From assembly GCA_905221605.1 (NCBI GenBank), contig CAJNDS010002562.1, positions 248,501 through 312,500 of the forward strand: DNA of 64,000 nt, in the 5' to 3' direction. The translations under genes were made by a program, and so were the position numbers. Positions within the stretch are counted from its first letter, which is position 1. Each line of letters starts with the position of its first letter. This document shows positions 12,062-23,548 of this stretch, one piece after another. Source of the DNA: Symbiodinium natans. Its lineage: Eukaryota; Sar; Dinophyceae; Suessiales; Symbiodiniaceae. A model generated the notes under the pieces. That model searched no databases, had not been told where the DNA came from, and saw only the letters and a program-made list of their open reading frames with translations.

Positions 12062-13114
12062 GTTGTTGTCGTAGTATTATGACAGTAAGAATACTTGTGG
12101 CGATGATAATTGCGAGTATTGTTAATCCCACTTGTTCTTATGCCCGGTAGGGTGACTTTGATCATCCCCAACCAGTAGTAACTGTACTCTGCCATGATGG
12201 TGCGTTTTCTTCTTAGCCTGCTCAGAATTGTGATGCTTATTGGGATTGGGGCCTAAACCCTAAACCCCAAACCCCCCTAAACCCTAAACCCCAAACCCTA
12301 AACCCTAAACCCTAAACCCTAAACCTTAGCTAAACCCCACCCCGAGGCTCTTTGGAGCTGTTGGGTGTCAACCCGTGGCTTCTACCCGAGTACCTGGAAC
12401 AAAAGAATAGGGTTTCGGGTTTAGGGTTTAGAGTTTAGGGTTTATAAGGTCTAAGGTCTAGGGTTTAGTGACACGTGCCAGATTTGGATCTACTTCCTGC
12501 TGTTTCATGCAGTGCCTGAGGCGTTCCAGGCCGGGACATCCAATAGAGAATTGTTTAATTTGTTGGGCAGGGTATTCCGGGTTTAGGGTACTTTGAGTTC
12601 GGGGCCTTTGGGGTTTGGGGTTTCGGGTTTGGGGTTGAGTTTTTTCTGTCTTAGTAATATAGACATGATGAGCGAGTAGAATGGGCACTGATCAGTACTG
12701 GAACTGGATGGGCAATCATTTTCAGATTTGAACTTCACAGGACTGAGGGGGAACAACACCTATAGGCTGAACCCCAGAACAAGCAGCGCACAGTCAAGTG
12801 TTAGGGGTTTAGGGTTTAGGGTTTAGGGTTTGGGGTTTGGGGTTTGGGCTTTAGGGTTTAGGATTCCGGCTCCGGGTTCTGGGGGGTATGCTTAGGGTTT
12901 AGGCTTTCGGGTAGGCAGTCTTCCTCTTACAACAGTTCTGGTAGGGTTGAGCATTGAGAGTGTAGGGTGAAGTCGAGGGTGCGGGGTTTTGGGGCCGAAG
13001 ATCTGAGGGCCCTTAGGGCAAGGGACAATCCTCGGTCCTGTACTAATTGAGGTTTAGATTAGGGTTTCGGGTTTAGGGTTTAGGGTTTAGGGTTTAGGGT
13101 GTTTAGGGTGTTTT

Positions 13115-13200
13115 GGGTATTACGGTGATTAGGGTGATTAGGGCGATTAGGCTGATTAGGCTGATTAGGGTGATTAGGGTGATTAGGGTGATTAGGAGAG
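13115..13200 (+). repeat. Nine-base GTGATTAGG tandem repeat
   Basis: About nine units of the nonamer GTGATTAGG with GCGATTAGG and CTGATTAGG variants, lying next to TTTAGGG sequence. It encodes a spurious Val-Ile-Arg repeat. It is probably derived from the telomere-like unit by expansion. Confidence 0.85.
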
Positions 13201-13515
13201 TTTCGGGTTTAGGGCTTCTTGGCATCGAAGATCCTGCTGGCCGCAATTCGGTGGTCCATGAGCCGACCTGGAACAGGACCTGTGAGTCCAAGATAGGGCT
13301 TAGGGTTAGGGGTTTAGGGTTTAGGGTTTAGGGTTTAGGGTTTAGGGTTTAGGGTTTAGGGTTTAGGCTTCGGAGGTTTCTCGTTTAAGGGTGTTGTTCA
13401 GAATTTGTATTAGGTGTAGAATCATTTTTAAGTTTCCAAGATGTCCAGGTTATGTTTCTTGCCATGGCTAGCTAGGTCAGTGTTACTGTTAAGGGGTATA
13501 ATAAGGAGGGACCCC

Positions 13516-13732
13516 TAGAAGGGACCCTTAATCTTATTCCCCTAAATAACCCTTATATATACCTTATATAATCCCTGTTCCAAAGAACCCCTAAGGTCCC
13601 TATAAGATTCCCTCCTTTAGAAGGGACCCTTAATCTTATTCCCCTGCATAATCCTTATATATATATATACACCTCATATAGTCCCTATGCCAAAGAACCC
13701 CTAAGGTCCCCATAAGGGTCCCTCCTTTTGCT
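13516..13732. repeat. 102-bp tandem duplication
   Basis: TAGAAGGGACCCTTAATCTT starts at 13516 and again at 13618. Both copies continue through an AT-rich centre to CCAAAGAACCCCTAAGGTCC. The second copy has an expanded TATATA run. Confidence 0.8.
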
Positions 13733-14077
13733 TCTTGGGTGTGAGGTTTCAGTTTTCTGGGCTCAGAGTTCCACATCGGCTTCGAGGGATTAGGTTGCAG
13801 TTCTCTAAACCCCAAAAACGGGCTTAGGGTTAGGGGGTTTAGGGTTTAGGGTTTGGGGTTTAGGGTTTAGGGTTAGGGGTTTGCGGGAGTTTGGAGAGCT
13901 GGGGAGCTAGTCATGCTACTGTGCACAGGGTTCCCCCAGAAATACTTGGAGCACGCGCCTTAAACCCTAAACCCTAAACTACCCTAAACCTTCTGTGCCC
14001 AGAGGATGACTATTTGAAGTCGTTTTAAAGTCGAGCCGGGTTCCAAGATCCACGATGCTCGCTTCATATGCTAAGAC

Positions 14078-14155
14078 CCAGGGTGGGCCCTGGTTCCCTT
14101 TTCTTATGGGCTTAGGTTCCCTTATAAGCCCCTCTAAACCAAACAAGTTTGGGCG
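14078..14155. mobile_element. Family B element copy (degraded)
   Basis: It carries AGACCCAGGGTGGGCCCT, GGTTCCCTTATAAGCCCC and a diverged tail. Compare the better copies at 20017, 33146, 35287 and 50778. Confidence 0.5.
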
Positions 14156-15071
14156 TCCAGAATTTAAGGATGGCACAAAGGGGTCGTCGCCTAAACCCTA
14201 AACCCTAAACCCTAAACCCTAAACCCTAAACCCTAAACCCTAAACCCTAAACCCTAAACCTCAAATCCTAAACGCTAAACCCCACAAAGCCCCCTACCTT
14301 GCTGGGCTCATAAGGCTTCGTGGCGCGGCCCCCAAGGGGGGGCCAGCTGTCAAGAGAATGGTCCGTTTTGTCTAGGGTTCGGTTGATGAACTCCTAAACC
14401 CTAAACCCTAAACCCTAAACCCTAAACCCTAAACCCTAAACCCTAAACCCTAGCCCCTCCCATGAACCACATGTCAAGAGGACTTTTAGAGCCCTCTGGC
14501 AGCGTCGACGCGGATTCCAAAGTCAGATCGGAGTCATGGCCCCAGGGTTTGTCGGTGTGGGGCGTAGTTTGTTGCATCACATAGGGTTTAGGGTTTTGGG
14601 TTTTGGGTTTTTGGGTTTAGGGTTTAGGGTTTGGGGCCTAGACTAAGCCAGGCCTTGTAGAAGCCAGTGGTACGCCGAACTCTAAGCCAGCGTGAGGGTT
14701 TCTGGGCTGGCCTTCACGGGCCTAGGAAGCCTCCAACCCTAAACTCTATACCCTAGACTCCGAATTCCAAACCCTAAACTCCAAACCCTAAACCCCAAGC
14801 TCTGTTTTCAAAACTGCCCATGAACTCTCAAAGTAAGCGCGTCGTTGTGTCGACTTGAGACCATACCAGTCCCTGGGACAGGGGGAGGGTAGAGTTAAAG
14901 ATTAAGTTAGGACATGACTTGCCAAGCACCCCTATTTAGTCCCTACTTCTTTCTTCCTCTTCCCTCCATTCAGAATGGCGGCTGGACCCCCTCTACCCCC
15001 AAACCCTAAGCCCTAAACCCTAAAACCTAAACCCTGAACCCTAAACCCTAAACCCTGAACCCCTAGGAGGC

Positions 15072-15260
15072 TAGGTAGGCCCTTGGGACATGTCATTTTT
15101 GTCCCTTATTGGGTTTCAGAGGATCATAACTCAGGAATATGGGGGTTTCCGAAGTGCGGGGTACCTTATTGGGGTCCCTACTACAAGGGAATCCTACTCT
15201 TGGGGGACTCTATTAGGGGTCCCTTATTTTTCGTAAGCCCCCACATTTTGCAGAGCCATC
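15072..15260. mobile_element. Family G element copy
   Basis: TAGGTAGGCCCTTGGGACATG and CCCTTATTGGGTTTCAGAGG correspond to the copy forming rhodopsin intron 1 at 49842. Confidence 0.5.
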
Positions 15261-15283
15261 CATGCAGGGTCTTGGGCTCCACT

Positions 15284-15412
15284 TAAAGGGTTCCTAAGGG
15301 GAGGGGGGCTTCATGGGGGGTAGGCACCGAGGGAACCTTCGGGAAGCTTAGGGAGCCTTAGGGAGTAGTAGGGAGTATTAGGGAACTTTGGGTTATATTC
15401 CCCCCTTGAACC
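15284..15412. mobile_element. Family F element copy
   Basis: GGGTTCCTAAGGGGAGGGG, then GGGAACCTTCGGGAAGCTTA and GGGAGTAGTAGGGAG, then TTGGGTTATATTCCCCCCTT. It matches 61961-62058 in order, and 31566-31790 on the other strand. Confidence 0.6.
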
Positions 15413-17291
15413 CCCTAACCCTAAACCCTAAACCCTAAGCTCTAAACCGTAAACCCTAAACCCTAAACCCTAAACCCTAAACCCACTCCCTTAAGAACCC
15501 TTTTTGACCCACTGGAAGAAGAAGCTCATGGCAGGCCGGACCCTTCGTCCAGCGACACCGCGGCGACGCTTTCCAGAAGGAAGTCGTGGGCACAGACCAC
15601 TGCGGCAGTTTAGGGCTTAGGGTTTAGGGTTTGGGGTTTGAGGTTTAGGGTTCAGGGTTTAGGGTTTAGGGTTTAGGGTGTAGGGTTTAGGGTTTAGGGT
15701 TTAGGGTGTAGGGAGGCTCTGGGTGCTAATCCTGTAGTTATAAACCACTTGGTAAGCCTCTTAAGTACCATGACTGTGGTTATAATCTGGCTCTAAAACC
15801 CCTAAACCCTAAACCCTAGACCCTAAACCCTAAACCTAAACCTAAACCCTAAACCCTAAGCTGGGTCATAAGTACATGCTTGGTGAAGGGCCACATTTGA
15901 ACCGAGCTTCTACTTGGCGTTTGGGGTTGCAAGGGTTTCCTTGAAAGACCCATACCGGGGCTTGATATCTGGCTGTCTGGAACCCCGAAAACCCTAAACC
16001 GGAAACTCTCAATCCTAAACCCTAAGCCCCGAAACCCTAAACAAACCTCAAAGCCTAAACCCGAAGCACCTGGACATCCTAGCTTCAGGCACACTTCCTA
16101 AACCCTAAGCCCTAGACCCCAGACCCTCAACCCTAAACCCTACCCCCCTGAACCCGAACGAACACAGGTAGGTCGGGTCAGGGTTTCGGATTTGGGTTTG
16201 GGGCTTGTGGGCACCCCCGCCACCATCCTCAATAGGGGCGGTGGGGCCTTTACAGGTGGCGGCCGTTGAGACACTATTGGAGCGTAGATCAAGAAAACAA
16301 AAGGCTACCAGCGACGACACATCAGACGAGGAGCGAAACCGGTTGAAACGAAAGGCCGCCTTAGAGGGCATTCCTACAGCAGCCCTGTCTGGCGAGCGAT
16401 GATAGCGACCTCTTCGTCGCTTGAAAGGCATATCAAGGTTGCTCGAGGTCGGAATTCGAAACCCGGAAACCGAAACCCAAAAGAACCCGAAACCCTTAAA
16501 CCACTAAGCCCTAAAACCCTCAAGCCCTAAAGCCCTAAAACCCTCAGCCCCCCCCCCCCCCCCCCCCCCCGCAAGACCTCATACTTGCCCAGGCCTGAGA
16601 TCCAGGTGATCTGACGGGTGTTGGCCCACGTGAGGCGCTCCTTCAGCTTCGCCCTAATGAATTTCGCGTATTTTCATGGGAGACCCAGCTGCTCTGCCAA
16701 CCGTTTGTGGGGTTTCTGGGTTGAGGGTTTAGTGTGCTTAAGTCTAGCAAACCCGAACTCCTCTTCCACCCCCAAAATGTACTCTAATTCTTATTACAGG
16801 AACCTCACAAAAAATGGTACCCCCATGCCCGCAAGGGCTGCGAGGTGCTTGGGCACCTAGGGTTTAGGGCTTAGGTTTAGGGTTTAGGGCTTAGGGTTTA
16901 GGGTTTAGGGCTTAGGGTTTAGGGTTTATAGGGTCAGGTTTGGAGGGGTGAGATTTTCCGGGTTCGATGGTTGTGGATGTGCGCCTGGTTCGAACATGAT
17001 GGGTAGTAATGCAATTATACATGGGGTCCTTAACAGTGAAGCATTTCTGAAGTTAGCTAAGTTCAGAAGTCGGAAATAATTTTTCTTAAACAGCTACAAG
17101 GCGCAAAGAACCCAAAATCCAATTTCAAATTACGCAGGGCCTTAAACTCTAAACACCAAACCCTATACCATTTAATTTGTTCGGCCCCTATAACAACGGT
17201 GAGTGCCAGCACTACATGGTACCCTAAACGCTAAACCCTAAAGCCTCAACCCTAAAGCCCAACCCCTGCAAAGAAGCTGTGGGGCTGTGGG

Positions 17292-17418
17292 TTATGTGAA
17301 GTAGGGTATGTATTTCTGTTTCTGGTGAGTGTACATAAGGTTCCTTTTTAAAATTGGTGAGTGTATATACTGGGTGGCCTTTTGGGGGTACAAGAAATAT
17401 AAACCCTACTTCATGTAA
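17292..17418. mobile_element. Family H TIR element (127 bp)
   Basis: The left end TTATGTGAAGTAGGGTATGT and the right end ATATAAACCCTACTTCATGTAA are inverted over about 25 bp. A second copy lies at 57863-57995 with the same internal GGTGAGTGTATATA segment. Confidence 0.75.
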
Positions 17419-17512
17419 GTCTCGGAACGTCAGACGGCAGTTTTGGCCTGCGGTTCAGCGTTTGGGGTTTAGGGTGCAGTGACAGCGCTGGACAAGAAAC
17501 CTCCTAAGTTTT

Positions 17513-17970
17513 GGCGAGGGTACCCTCGATTTCTTAATCATGAAGCCCACCCGAATTTGACGCGGGGGGGGAGGGGGGGGGGGCCAAAAGCCTGAAATTA
17601 AGACATTCAGGGGCTGGATTTCTTATTTGAGGGGGGGGCGGGGGGGCAAAACTCCTGAAATTAAGACATTGAGGGCTGGATTTCTTATTTGAAAAAGCGG
17701 CGCGGGGTAGGGGACCCCCAAATTTAAGAAATCGAGGGGCTGGATTTCTTAAATTTAAGAAATCGAGGGGCTGGATTTCTAAAATTTAAGAAATCGAGGG
17801 CTGAGTTTCTAATTTGAGTGGGGGGGGGGGGGGTTTTCATTCAAGGGGAGGAGGCATCCAGAAATACAGGGGCTGGATTTCTTAATGTCTAGGAACTGAG
17901 GGGTGGTTGCCAAAAACAACCAAATTGAAGATATTTAGGACCCAAGGATGAGGGTACCCTCGATTTCTTA
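17513..17970. repeat. Block of GGCTGGATTTCTTA repeats between direct repeats
   Basis: Irregular repeats of GGCTGGATTTCTTA/TTTAAGAAATCGAGGGG alternate with G-runs. The block opens and closes with GAGGGTACCCTCGATTTCTT (near 17516 and 17948). Confidence 0.7.
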
Positions 17971-18249
17971 ATTTAGTCTTGCTCTCAATATTCGCATTTT
18001 TCTATCCGGGGTCCAGCCGCGAGCATGCTCGTCTCTCAATCCAATAATTTCTGAGTCAGTGCTCCAAAATGCCCTTTGCTCATAGGGATTCTGGTGGTTT
18101 AGGGTTTAGGGCTACCCTAAACCCTGAGCCTATTATCGGTTACTCAAGAAGCTTGCCAAAGTTCTGTGCCCAGCACCCACAAATAGAAGGTATTGGACTT
18201 AAGTTGGGACTTGCCGAGCTTATACTGTAGAACATTCGTAGCACATGTA

Positions 18250-18412
18250 GATATACATATATATATATATATATATAAGCACCTATGTATATGTGCATAT
18301 ATATATATATATAGATGTATGTATGTATGTATGTATGTATGTATGTATGTATGTATGTATGTATGTATGTATGTATGTATGTATGTATGTATGTATGTGT
18401 GTGTATGTATGT
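18250..18412. repeat. (AT)n and (ATGT)n microsatellites
   Basis: Two TA runs are followed by about 21 uninterrupted GTAT/ATGT tetramers. The repetitive Met-Tyr-Val-Cys frames across it are artefacts. Confidence 0.95.
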
Positions 18413-19115
18413 GTGCTTATCTAATCTATTACCGATTGTTGTCGTGTATAGGCTTGGGCTTTGGGTAGCCTTTGAGACAGAAAGTAAGAAGACCCTGGGC
18501 CCAGAAGCCCAAAAGGGACCCTAATGTTGAGAACCCCTCCCTCCTGTTAGGGTTACGAGGAGGAGAGGGAGAGAGCCTGTGATGCCTTGTTCCCCCCCAC
18601 AAAAAGAAAAGATAGATAAATAAATATATATATATATATACATATATGAATGAATGCAAGCCTCCAAGAGAAGTAAAGGGCGCCCAGCCATCAAGTGACT
18701 TTCTGGCTTCCCAAGCTACGGCAGGGGCAGCATTCGGACTCCCAAATCCTTCGTCCGCTGAAATAAGCAAAGCTTTACGAGCTTGCTGGCGTACGCAATC
18801 CTTCTGTTTATAAGCTTTTGCACCTCGGTCATAGACGGAGACCAATGGCAAACTCCTATTCGACATGCTTAGCCCTGCGAAAAGCATTCCCCTCCCAGCT
18901 CTGCAAGTACATCAGGAAAGCCAGGCTGATTTGAATGGACAGTGCAGACTGGCGGTCATCTGCTCGACATGGGCTTAGGATTTTGTGTTTAGAGTGAAGT
19001 GTGCTTGTGATCAGAACTCAGAACGGCAAACGCCTTAACGCCAAACTTCAAACCCGAAAGCCTAAAACCCTGAGTCCCTAAATCCCCAAACCTAATCCCC
19101 CAAACCCTAAACCCA

Positions 19116-19555
19116 GGGTCCACACGGTGTTGTTTTTGAGCTATGAGTGGTGGTTAGGCGTGGCTGTTGAGGTCGAATCGTTTGCCGGAACCTTGAACCC
19201 TTCTCTAGTGGTTTAGGGTTTAGAGAAACTCTACACCCATCAGGGTCCAGCTTGTTGGGAAAGTCCGCACGCTTGTGTTCTGCCTCTGTTCCGGCAAGGT
19301 TTTCTTGGTAGCCCAGTGGTACCCGTTTCCTTAGGGGCTCTTGGAAATAAGTCTTATTCTTGGGCACTTTAATTCCCAAGAAAATGCTAAAACTATAATT
19401 TGTACTAGGGTTCCAAGTTCAGTATAGTTTCCCTTTTTGTCGCTCAAGGTTGCCTTGCAAAGTAAACAACTCCCAAAAAGGGTGCACTTATGATGATATG
19501 GTTACGGGGCTACTAAGGTTTTGTTGTCGTAACAAGAATGTCTGGCTCTCTTTAA
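19116..19555 (+). CDS. Candidate gene tail interrupted by an introner-like element
   Basis: One frame runs from a CCCAG acceptor at about 19115 through FLSYEWWLGVAVEVESFAG, then KLYTHQGPACWES, to CVLPLFRQ at 19295. An in-frame TAG (19214-19216) falls inside two inserted telomere-like units. At 19296 the frame is interrupted by a 211-bp inverted-repeat element flanked by AAGGTTTT on both sides (19296-19303 and 19515-19522). Removing the element from the AAG/GT donor to the AAG acceptor continues the frame as GFVVVTRMSGSL with a TAA at 19553-19555. The protein is not recognised and may be a pseudogene. Confidence 0.35.
19304..19514. mobile_element. Family C introner-like element with 8-bp direct repeats
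   Basis: It opens CTTGGTAGCCCAGTGGTACC and closes GGTTACGGGGCTACT, its imperfect inverse, between direct AAGGTTTT repeats. The flanking repeat supplies a GT donor on one side and, with the element end, an AG acceptor on the other. That is the arrangement expected of a DNA-transposon-derived intron. Confidence 0.65.
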
Positions 19556-19632
19556 GATAATTTTGTTCAACCGTCAACTCCTCATACCAGCCACCCCTCT
19601 GTTCAAGAATCTACCATACCCTACAACCCGGA

Positions 19633-19735
19633 GTAGGCCCTGATTCCCGTTTTTTGGGTTGGGGTTCCCTTATACTCCCATTCAAAACAAAAAGGGCACC
19701 CTTTTTGTACCCAGGTTACTCTTGGGTCGAGTACC
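19633..19735. mobile_element. Family B element copy
   Basis: It reads GGAGTAGGCCCTGATTCCC, then TTCCCTTATACTCCC, AAAAAGGGCACCCTTTTTG, and a terminal CAGGTTACTCTTGGGTCGAG. This is the same order as the copies at 20017 and 50778. Confidence 0.6.
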
Positions 19736-20016
19736 TTATATATGTCATTCCGCGGACCTGCAATAGCGTGTACTGCAGATGCTTGAATTCAGCGTTACCT
19801 TGTCTCGATGGACACCCTAACCCTAGACCCGAACCCTCAACCCCATAAGGGACCCCAACCTTTAAACCCCAAACCCTAAACCCTAAATCCTTAGGGCCTT
19901 TTCCCTATGTTCCCAAACTACGAACCAGTGACTGGATTTGCCCGTGTCGCTTTGCATGATGGCCTGCGGGTCAAGTCAGTGCATCGCCTTTCTGAATATG
20001 TAGGACCCAGAGTGGG

Positions 20017-20202
20017 TCCTTACTCCCAAAAGCAGGCCTAAACTTAGGGTTTAGGGTTTAGGGTTTAGGGTTTAGGGTTTAGGGTTTAGGGTTTAGGGCC
20101 ACGAGGACCCAGAGTAGGCCCTTTTTTAGGGGTTCAGGTTGCAGTATAAGCCCCTCTAAACCCAAAAGTGTACCCCTTTTTCCTAGGTTACTCCTGTGTC
20201 TA
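20017..20202. mobile_element. Family B element with internal TTTAGGG array
   Basis: GTAGGACCCAGAGTGGGTCC starts at 20017. A TTTAGGG array (20046-20100) interrupts it. A second start, GAGGACCCAGAGTAGGCCC, follows, and the element ends TTACTCCTGTGTCTAG, the imperfect inverse of its start. Confidence 0.6.
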
Positions 20203-20900
20203 GAAATAGGGCCTCTCTCTTTCACGCTAAACCCTAAACCCCTAAACCCTGAACCCCTAAACCCCTAAACCCCTAAACCCTAAACCCTGTTGGCATTTGG
20301 GGGGTTCGGATTTAGGGGTTTAGGCTTTTGGGCTTGCGGTCTTCGGGGCTACTGTCATAGTTGGCCTGAAGGTCGACCTCCTCTCTGTCTCTCACCCTAA
20401 ACCCCAACCCCCTAAACCCTAAACCCTAAACCCACTCTTTCACTCTCTCGCTCTCTCATCACTCTCCCTCCCTCTCTCTCTCTCTCTGGCACTCTCCTGG
20501 TGTATCTTCTTCAGGGCCCTTGAATCCTTGAATATTTAATGCTGAAGCGGTACGACCAGCTCTCGAAATTTTGGCCCCCCCAAATTCAACTCTAAGCTCT
20601 GAACCCACAAATAACCATGCTGCAGCCCGAAACTGAAACTCTAAAATTCTCTAAAGAGGCCCACCTGGAGCTTGTCTCTCGTGTAGGTTTGGGGCAGGGT
20701 TATGCTCATGCATTTGGGGGTTTAGGGGTTTAGGGGTTGCCTGTGGGTCGTGAGAAGCAAGCTCCCCTGCCGCGCTTCAGCCCTAAACCCCAAAGCCCTC
20801 CCGAGCCCCTACTTGCATGGGTGTAGGGTTTAGGGTTTGGGGTTTAGGGCTTAGGGTTTAGGGTTTAGGGTTTGGGGTTTAGGGTTTAGGGTTGCTCATG

Positions 20901-21080
20901 CCACGAGTCATGCTTTTGAGTTCCCAACACTTTCAGAAGGCCTTGCGATGGCTTGGTTTCGATCTTCCGACCCGTCCTTCGAGCCTGCAGCGTTTGCAGG
21001 GCCTTCCAAGCGAAGATTTCCATGTAGCTGGGGTTGACTCAGAGTATGTTCTAAAGTTCTTTGGGCACGACTCCCTATAA
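20901..21080 (+). CDS. Unassigned ORF / possible last exon
   Basis: An open frame runs to TAA at 21078-21080 and reads HFQKALRWLGFDLPTRPSS, then VAGVDSEYVLKFFGHDSL. It looks protein-like with no low complexity, but the family is unknown and no phase-matched upstream exon was found. A longer opposite-strand frame (21150-21485) lies just downstream. Confidence 0.3.
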   Translation, partial: PRVMLLSSQHFQKALRWLGFDLPTRPSSLQRLQGLPSEDFHVAGVDSEYVLKFFGHDSL

Positions 21081-21544
21081 AACTTGTATGGCCTGCAGCA
21101 CTATGGCACCCAAACCTGCCCCACTCAGGGCTCGAGATCCATCATACGATCACTCTGACTGCGCAAGTGGGCTCGCCACATTTCCTAGACACAACTGTTT
21201 GTGGGCTTTTGTTCCCAAAGACATCCGCACGCCATCCTCTGGGTGCGACTCAAAGTGTGTGCCGCGTTCGCTCCTGGCGCACTTCAGCGCTTGTGATGCG
21301 CGGGGGGTTGATCTAACTTGATCTCCATCGTCATAGTTTTCACGATACTTCATTCTAGTCTCATAGCTTGGGCTCCCCAAAAGGCCATAATTAACATGTG
21401 TCCAGCAGCCATGCACAGCCCAGAGGGGAACAAACCAAGCCTTGTTGAAGGATATGGGGTTCAAGGCTTGGGATGAGGGCATCAACCCTGAAACCCAAAA
21501 TCCACGAATTCACGAATGCCTAACAATGACAAATGACTTGTTAC

Positions 21545-21694
21545 TTGGGATGTTCCCCTTACACTAACAGTCCTTGGTAGGGATTATAGCACTGTTCCCT
21601 ACACCCTAAGCCCTAAGCCCTAAACCCTAAGCCCTAAGCCCTAAGCCCTAAACCCTAAACCCTAAACCCTAAACCCGAAGGAGGAACATTCCAA
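21545..21694. mobile_element. Family A element with 8-bp duplication and captured CCCTAAA array
   Basis: The ends TTGGGATGTTCCCC and GGAACATTCCAA are flanked by identical CTTGTTAC at 21537-21544 and 21695-21702. The middle of the element has been replaced or invaded by a CCCTAAG/CCCTAAA array (about 21600-21677). Confidence 0.8.
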
Positions 21695-22659
21695 CTTGTT
21701 ACCTCCACATCCCCCTCTGTGTGTGTGTGTGTTTAGGAAATTCCGTGCGTTCAGAAGAGTTGCCAGTCTCAGGCTTTCTGCACCTGCATTTAGGGTTTAG
21801 GGTTTAGGGTTTAGGGTTTAGGGCTTAGGGTTTAGGGTTTAGGGTTTAGGGTTTAGGGCTGCAGCTCTCAGCACTGCCCGCAACAAATCACCAGGAGGGG
21901 GGGGTGTTTTGGGGACGGCGGATTTAGGTCTTATAAGGTCGTTCACCACAGCTGCCTGATTCCACAGCCATTTGGTCCGAGAGTGCATTGCATTGACAAG
22001 CTGTGGCCTTTTGATCTTCGCCTTAAGAGCTTCGTGAGGACACCGCTGCTCGACCTTCAGCCACCCGCATGTCAGAAACTTCAGTTTACTTAGGGTTACG
22101 GCTTTAGGCTTTAGGGCAACAGATCATCACCATTTCAGCCTGTGACAGTGTGAAAGCAGCGACCTGGGTCTGGCCGCCTGGCCTCTCGCTTCATCTGCCC
22201 GTGCCCTGCCCTGAGGGGACATGGAGGGTTAAGGGTTGAGGGGTTTAGGGCTTAGGGCCAAGTTCGGGGTTTGGGGTTTAGGTTTCAGGGTACTGTCCGG
22301 ATGTGTTGGATTCTTGGTTCCCTCTATCCTGAAGTCTGCGTGCATATTAATGTTGATCCAACGAGTAGGCCTGCAAATTTGATAGAACTCGCGTATGTAG
22401 TTTATAGTTGGGGTTGAGGAAGGAGAAGAGGGGAGGCTTTGCGGGGCTTGTTTTGTTGGCGCTTAAGGTTTAGGGCATTGGGGTCTGGGGCTTACCCCCG
22501 AAACGCTGAATGTTTTGTTTTTTGAGGGATCAGCGGGGGGTTTGGGGTTTTGGGTTTATGGTTTATGGTTTAGGGTTTACGGGGTTTACCAGGTTGTGGG
22601 CGTTGCAGGGTTTACGCTTTACAAGGGTGTTGGGCTTAGGTCTTCGGATTCCTTCAGGA

Positions 22660-22862
22660 TACTATAACTACACTGTCACAACACTATAACTACACGAAAA
22701 CTACACTACTATGTCTGCACTACAACTACACTATGACTACACTATAGCATCGTATAGTATAGTATATTTTTGTAGACCATAGTAGACTACAGTAGAATCT
22801 AGTAGACGAGAGTAGACTATAGTAGCCTATAGTAGACTAGAGTAGACTAGAGTATATTATGG
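22660..22862. repeat. ACTACACTATA / AGTAGACTATA minisatellite
   Basis: The first half is irregular ACTATAACTACAC units. The second half is GTAGACTATAGTAGACTAG units, close to the reverse complement of the first, so the whole can fold back on itself. Confidence 0.8.
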
Positions 22863-22908
22863 ACTACCTTACGTCTTCATCTTCGCAAACCCTAAGGGTC
22901 CATGTACC

Positions 22909-22990
22909 TATCTAGCATATGCTTGGGCCTTGAGGGGGTTCCCATCTAGAGCTTCAGGGCCCAAGTATATCCTACATAGGTCCATGGACC
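22909..22990. mobile_element. Family I near-palindromic element (82 bp)
   Basis: The left arm GGTCCATGTACCTATCTAGC continues to ATATGCTTGGGCC. The inverse of the right arm is GGTCCATGGACCTATGTAGG, continuing to ATATACTTGGGCCC. A CCCTAAA array starts at the right edge. Confidence 0.65.
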
Positions 22991-23100
22991 CTAAACCCTA
23001 AACCCTAAACCCTAAACCCTAAACCCTAAACCCTAAACCCTAAACCCTAAACCCTAAACCCTAAACCCTAAACCCTAAACCCTATAAACCCTAAACCCTA
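22985..23100 (-). repeat. CCCTAAA array
   Basis: About 15 CCCTAAA units with one CCCTATAAA variant near the end. Confidence 0.95.
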
Positions 23101-23429
23101 GGGAAAGCAGGCTTTGAGCAAACGCTCAACTTCCGCCAGCGTGAGTGCGGGCCCCGAGCTTTGTCACCGAAGTTAGGCTCAAGCCAGGGCTCCTTCAACC
23201 CTGGACCCTGTAGGGTTTAGGGTTTAGGGTTTAGGGTTTAGGGTTTAGGGTTTAGGGTTTAGGGTTTAGGGTTTAGGGTTCAGGGTTCAGGGCCTAGGGC
23301 TTGGGGCTTGGGGCTTAGGGCTTAGGGGTTCCGAAGCCCTAAACCAACCCTAAGCTTTTTCCTTTTGGCAGTGCATTGCGAGAATGGAGTAGCTCAGGCG
23401 GTTCATGGCCCTGCGCAGCACGGTTTAGG

Positions 23430-23548
23430 GCTTAAGGGCCTGGGGTTTAGGGTGTAAGGGTCTAAGGGTTTATGGGTTTAAGGGTCTAAGGGTTTAAGGG
23501 TTTAAGGGTTTAAGGGTTTAAGGGTTTAAGGGTTTAAGGGTTTTTGTT
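23430..23548 (+). repeat. GGGTTTAA (8-mer) variant array
   Basis: About ten units of GGGTTTAA, one base longer than the telomere unit, with GGGTCTAA variants at the start. Confidence 0.85.

Larger units (their letters stand above)
10681..19115. other. Arrays, small repeats and unassigned exon-like islands
   Basis: No gene was recognised. Short islands that read as plausible protein behind AG acceptors include 11663-11750, 12347-12400, 12484-12540, 16252-16402 (charged, ending TGA) and 16799-16858 on the + strand, plus about 16567-16660 on the - strand. They cannot be chained by phase into a known protein. The rest is telomere-like arrays (for example 11366-11465, 14190-14275, 14393-14450, 15413-15484), microsatellites and TIR elements. 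Confidence 0.3.

Noticed and set aside
18193-18524. Met-Tyr-Val-Cys repeat proteins
   Set aside because: Direct translation of an ATGT microsatellite.
21150-21485. 111-codon - strand frame opposite an 86-codon + strand frame
   Set aside because: Both strands are open and both read plausibly. There is no domain, splice context or neighbour to choose between them.
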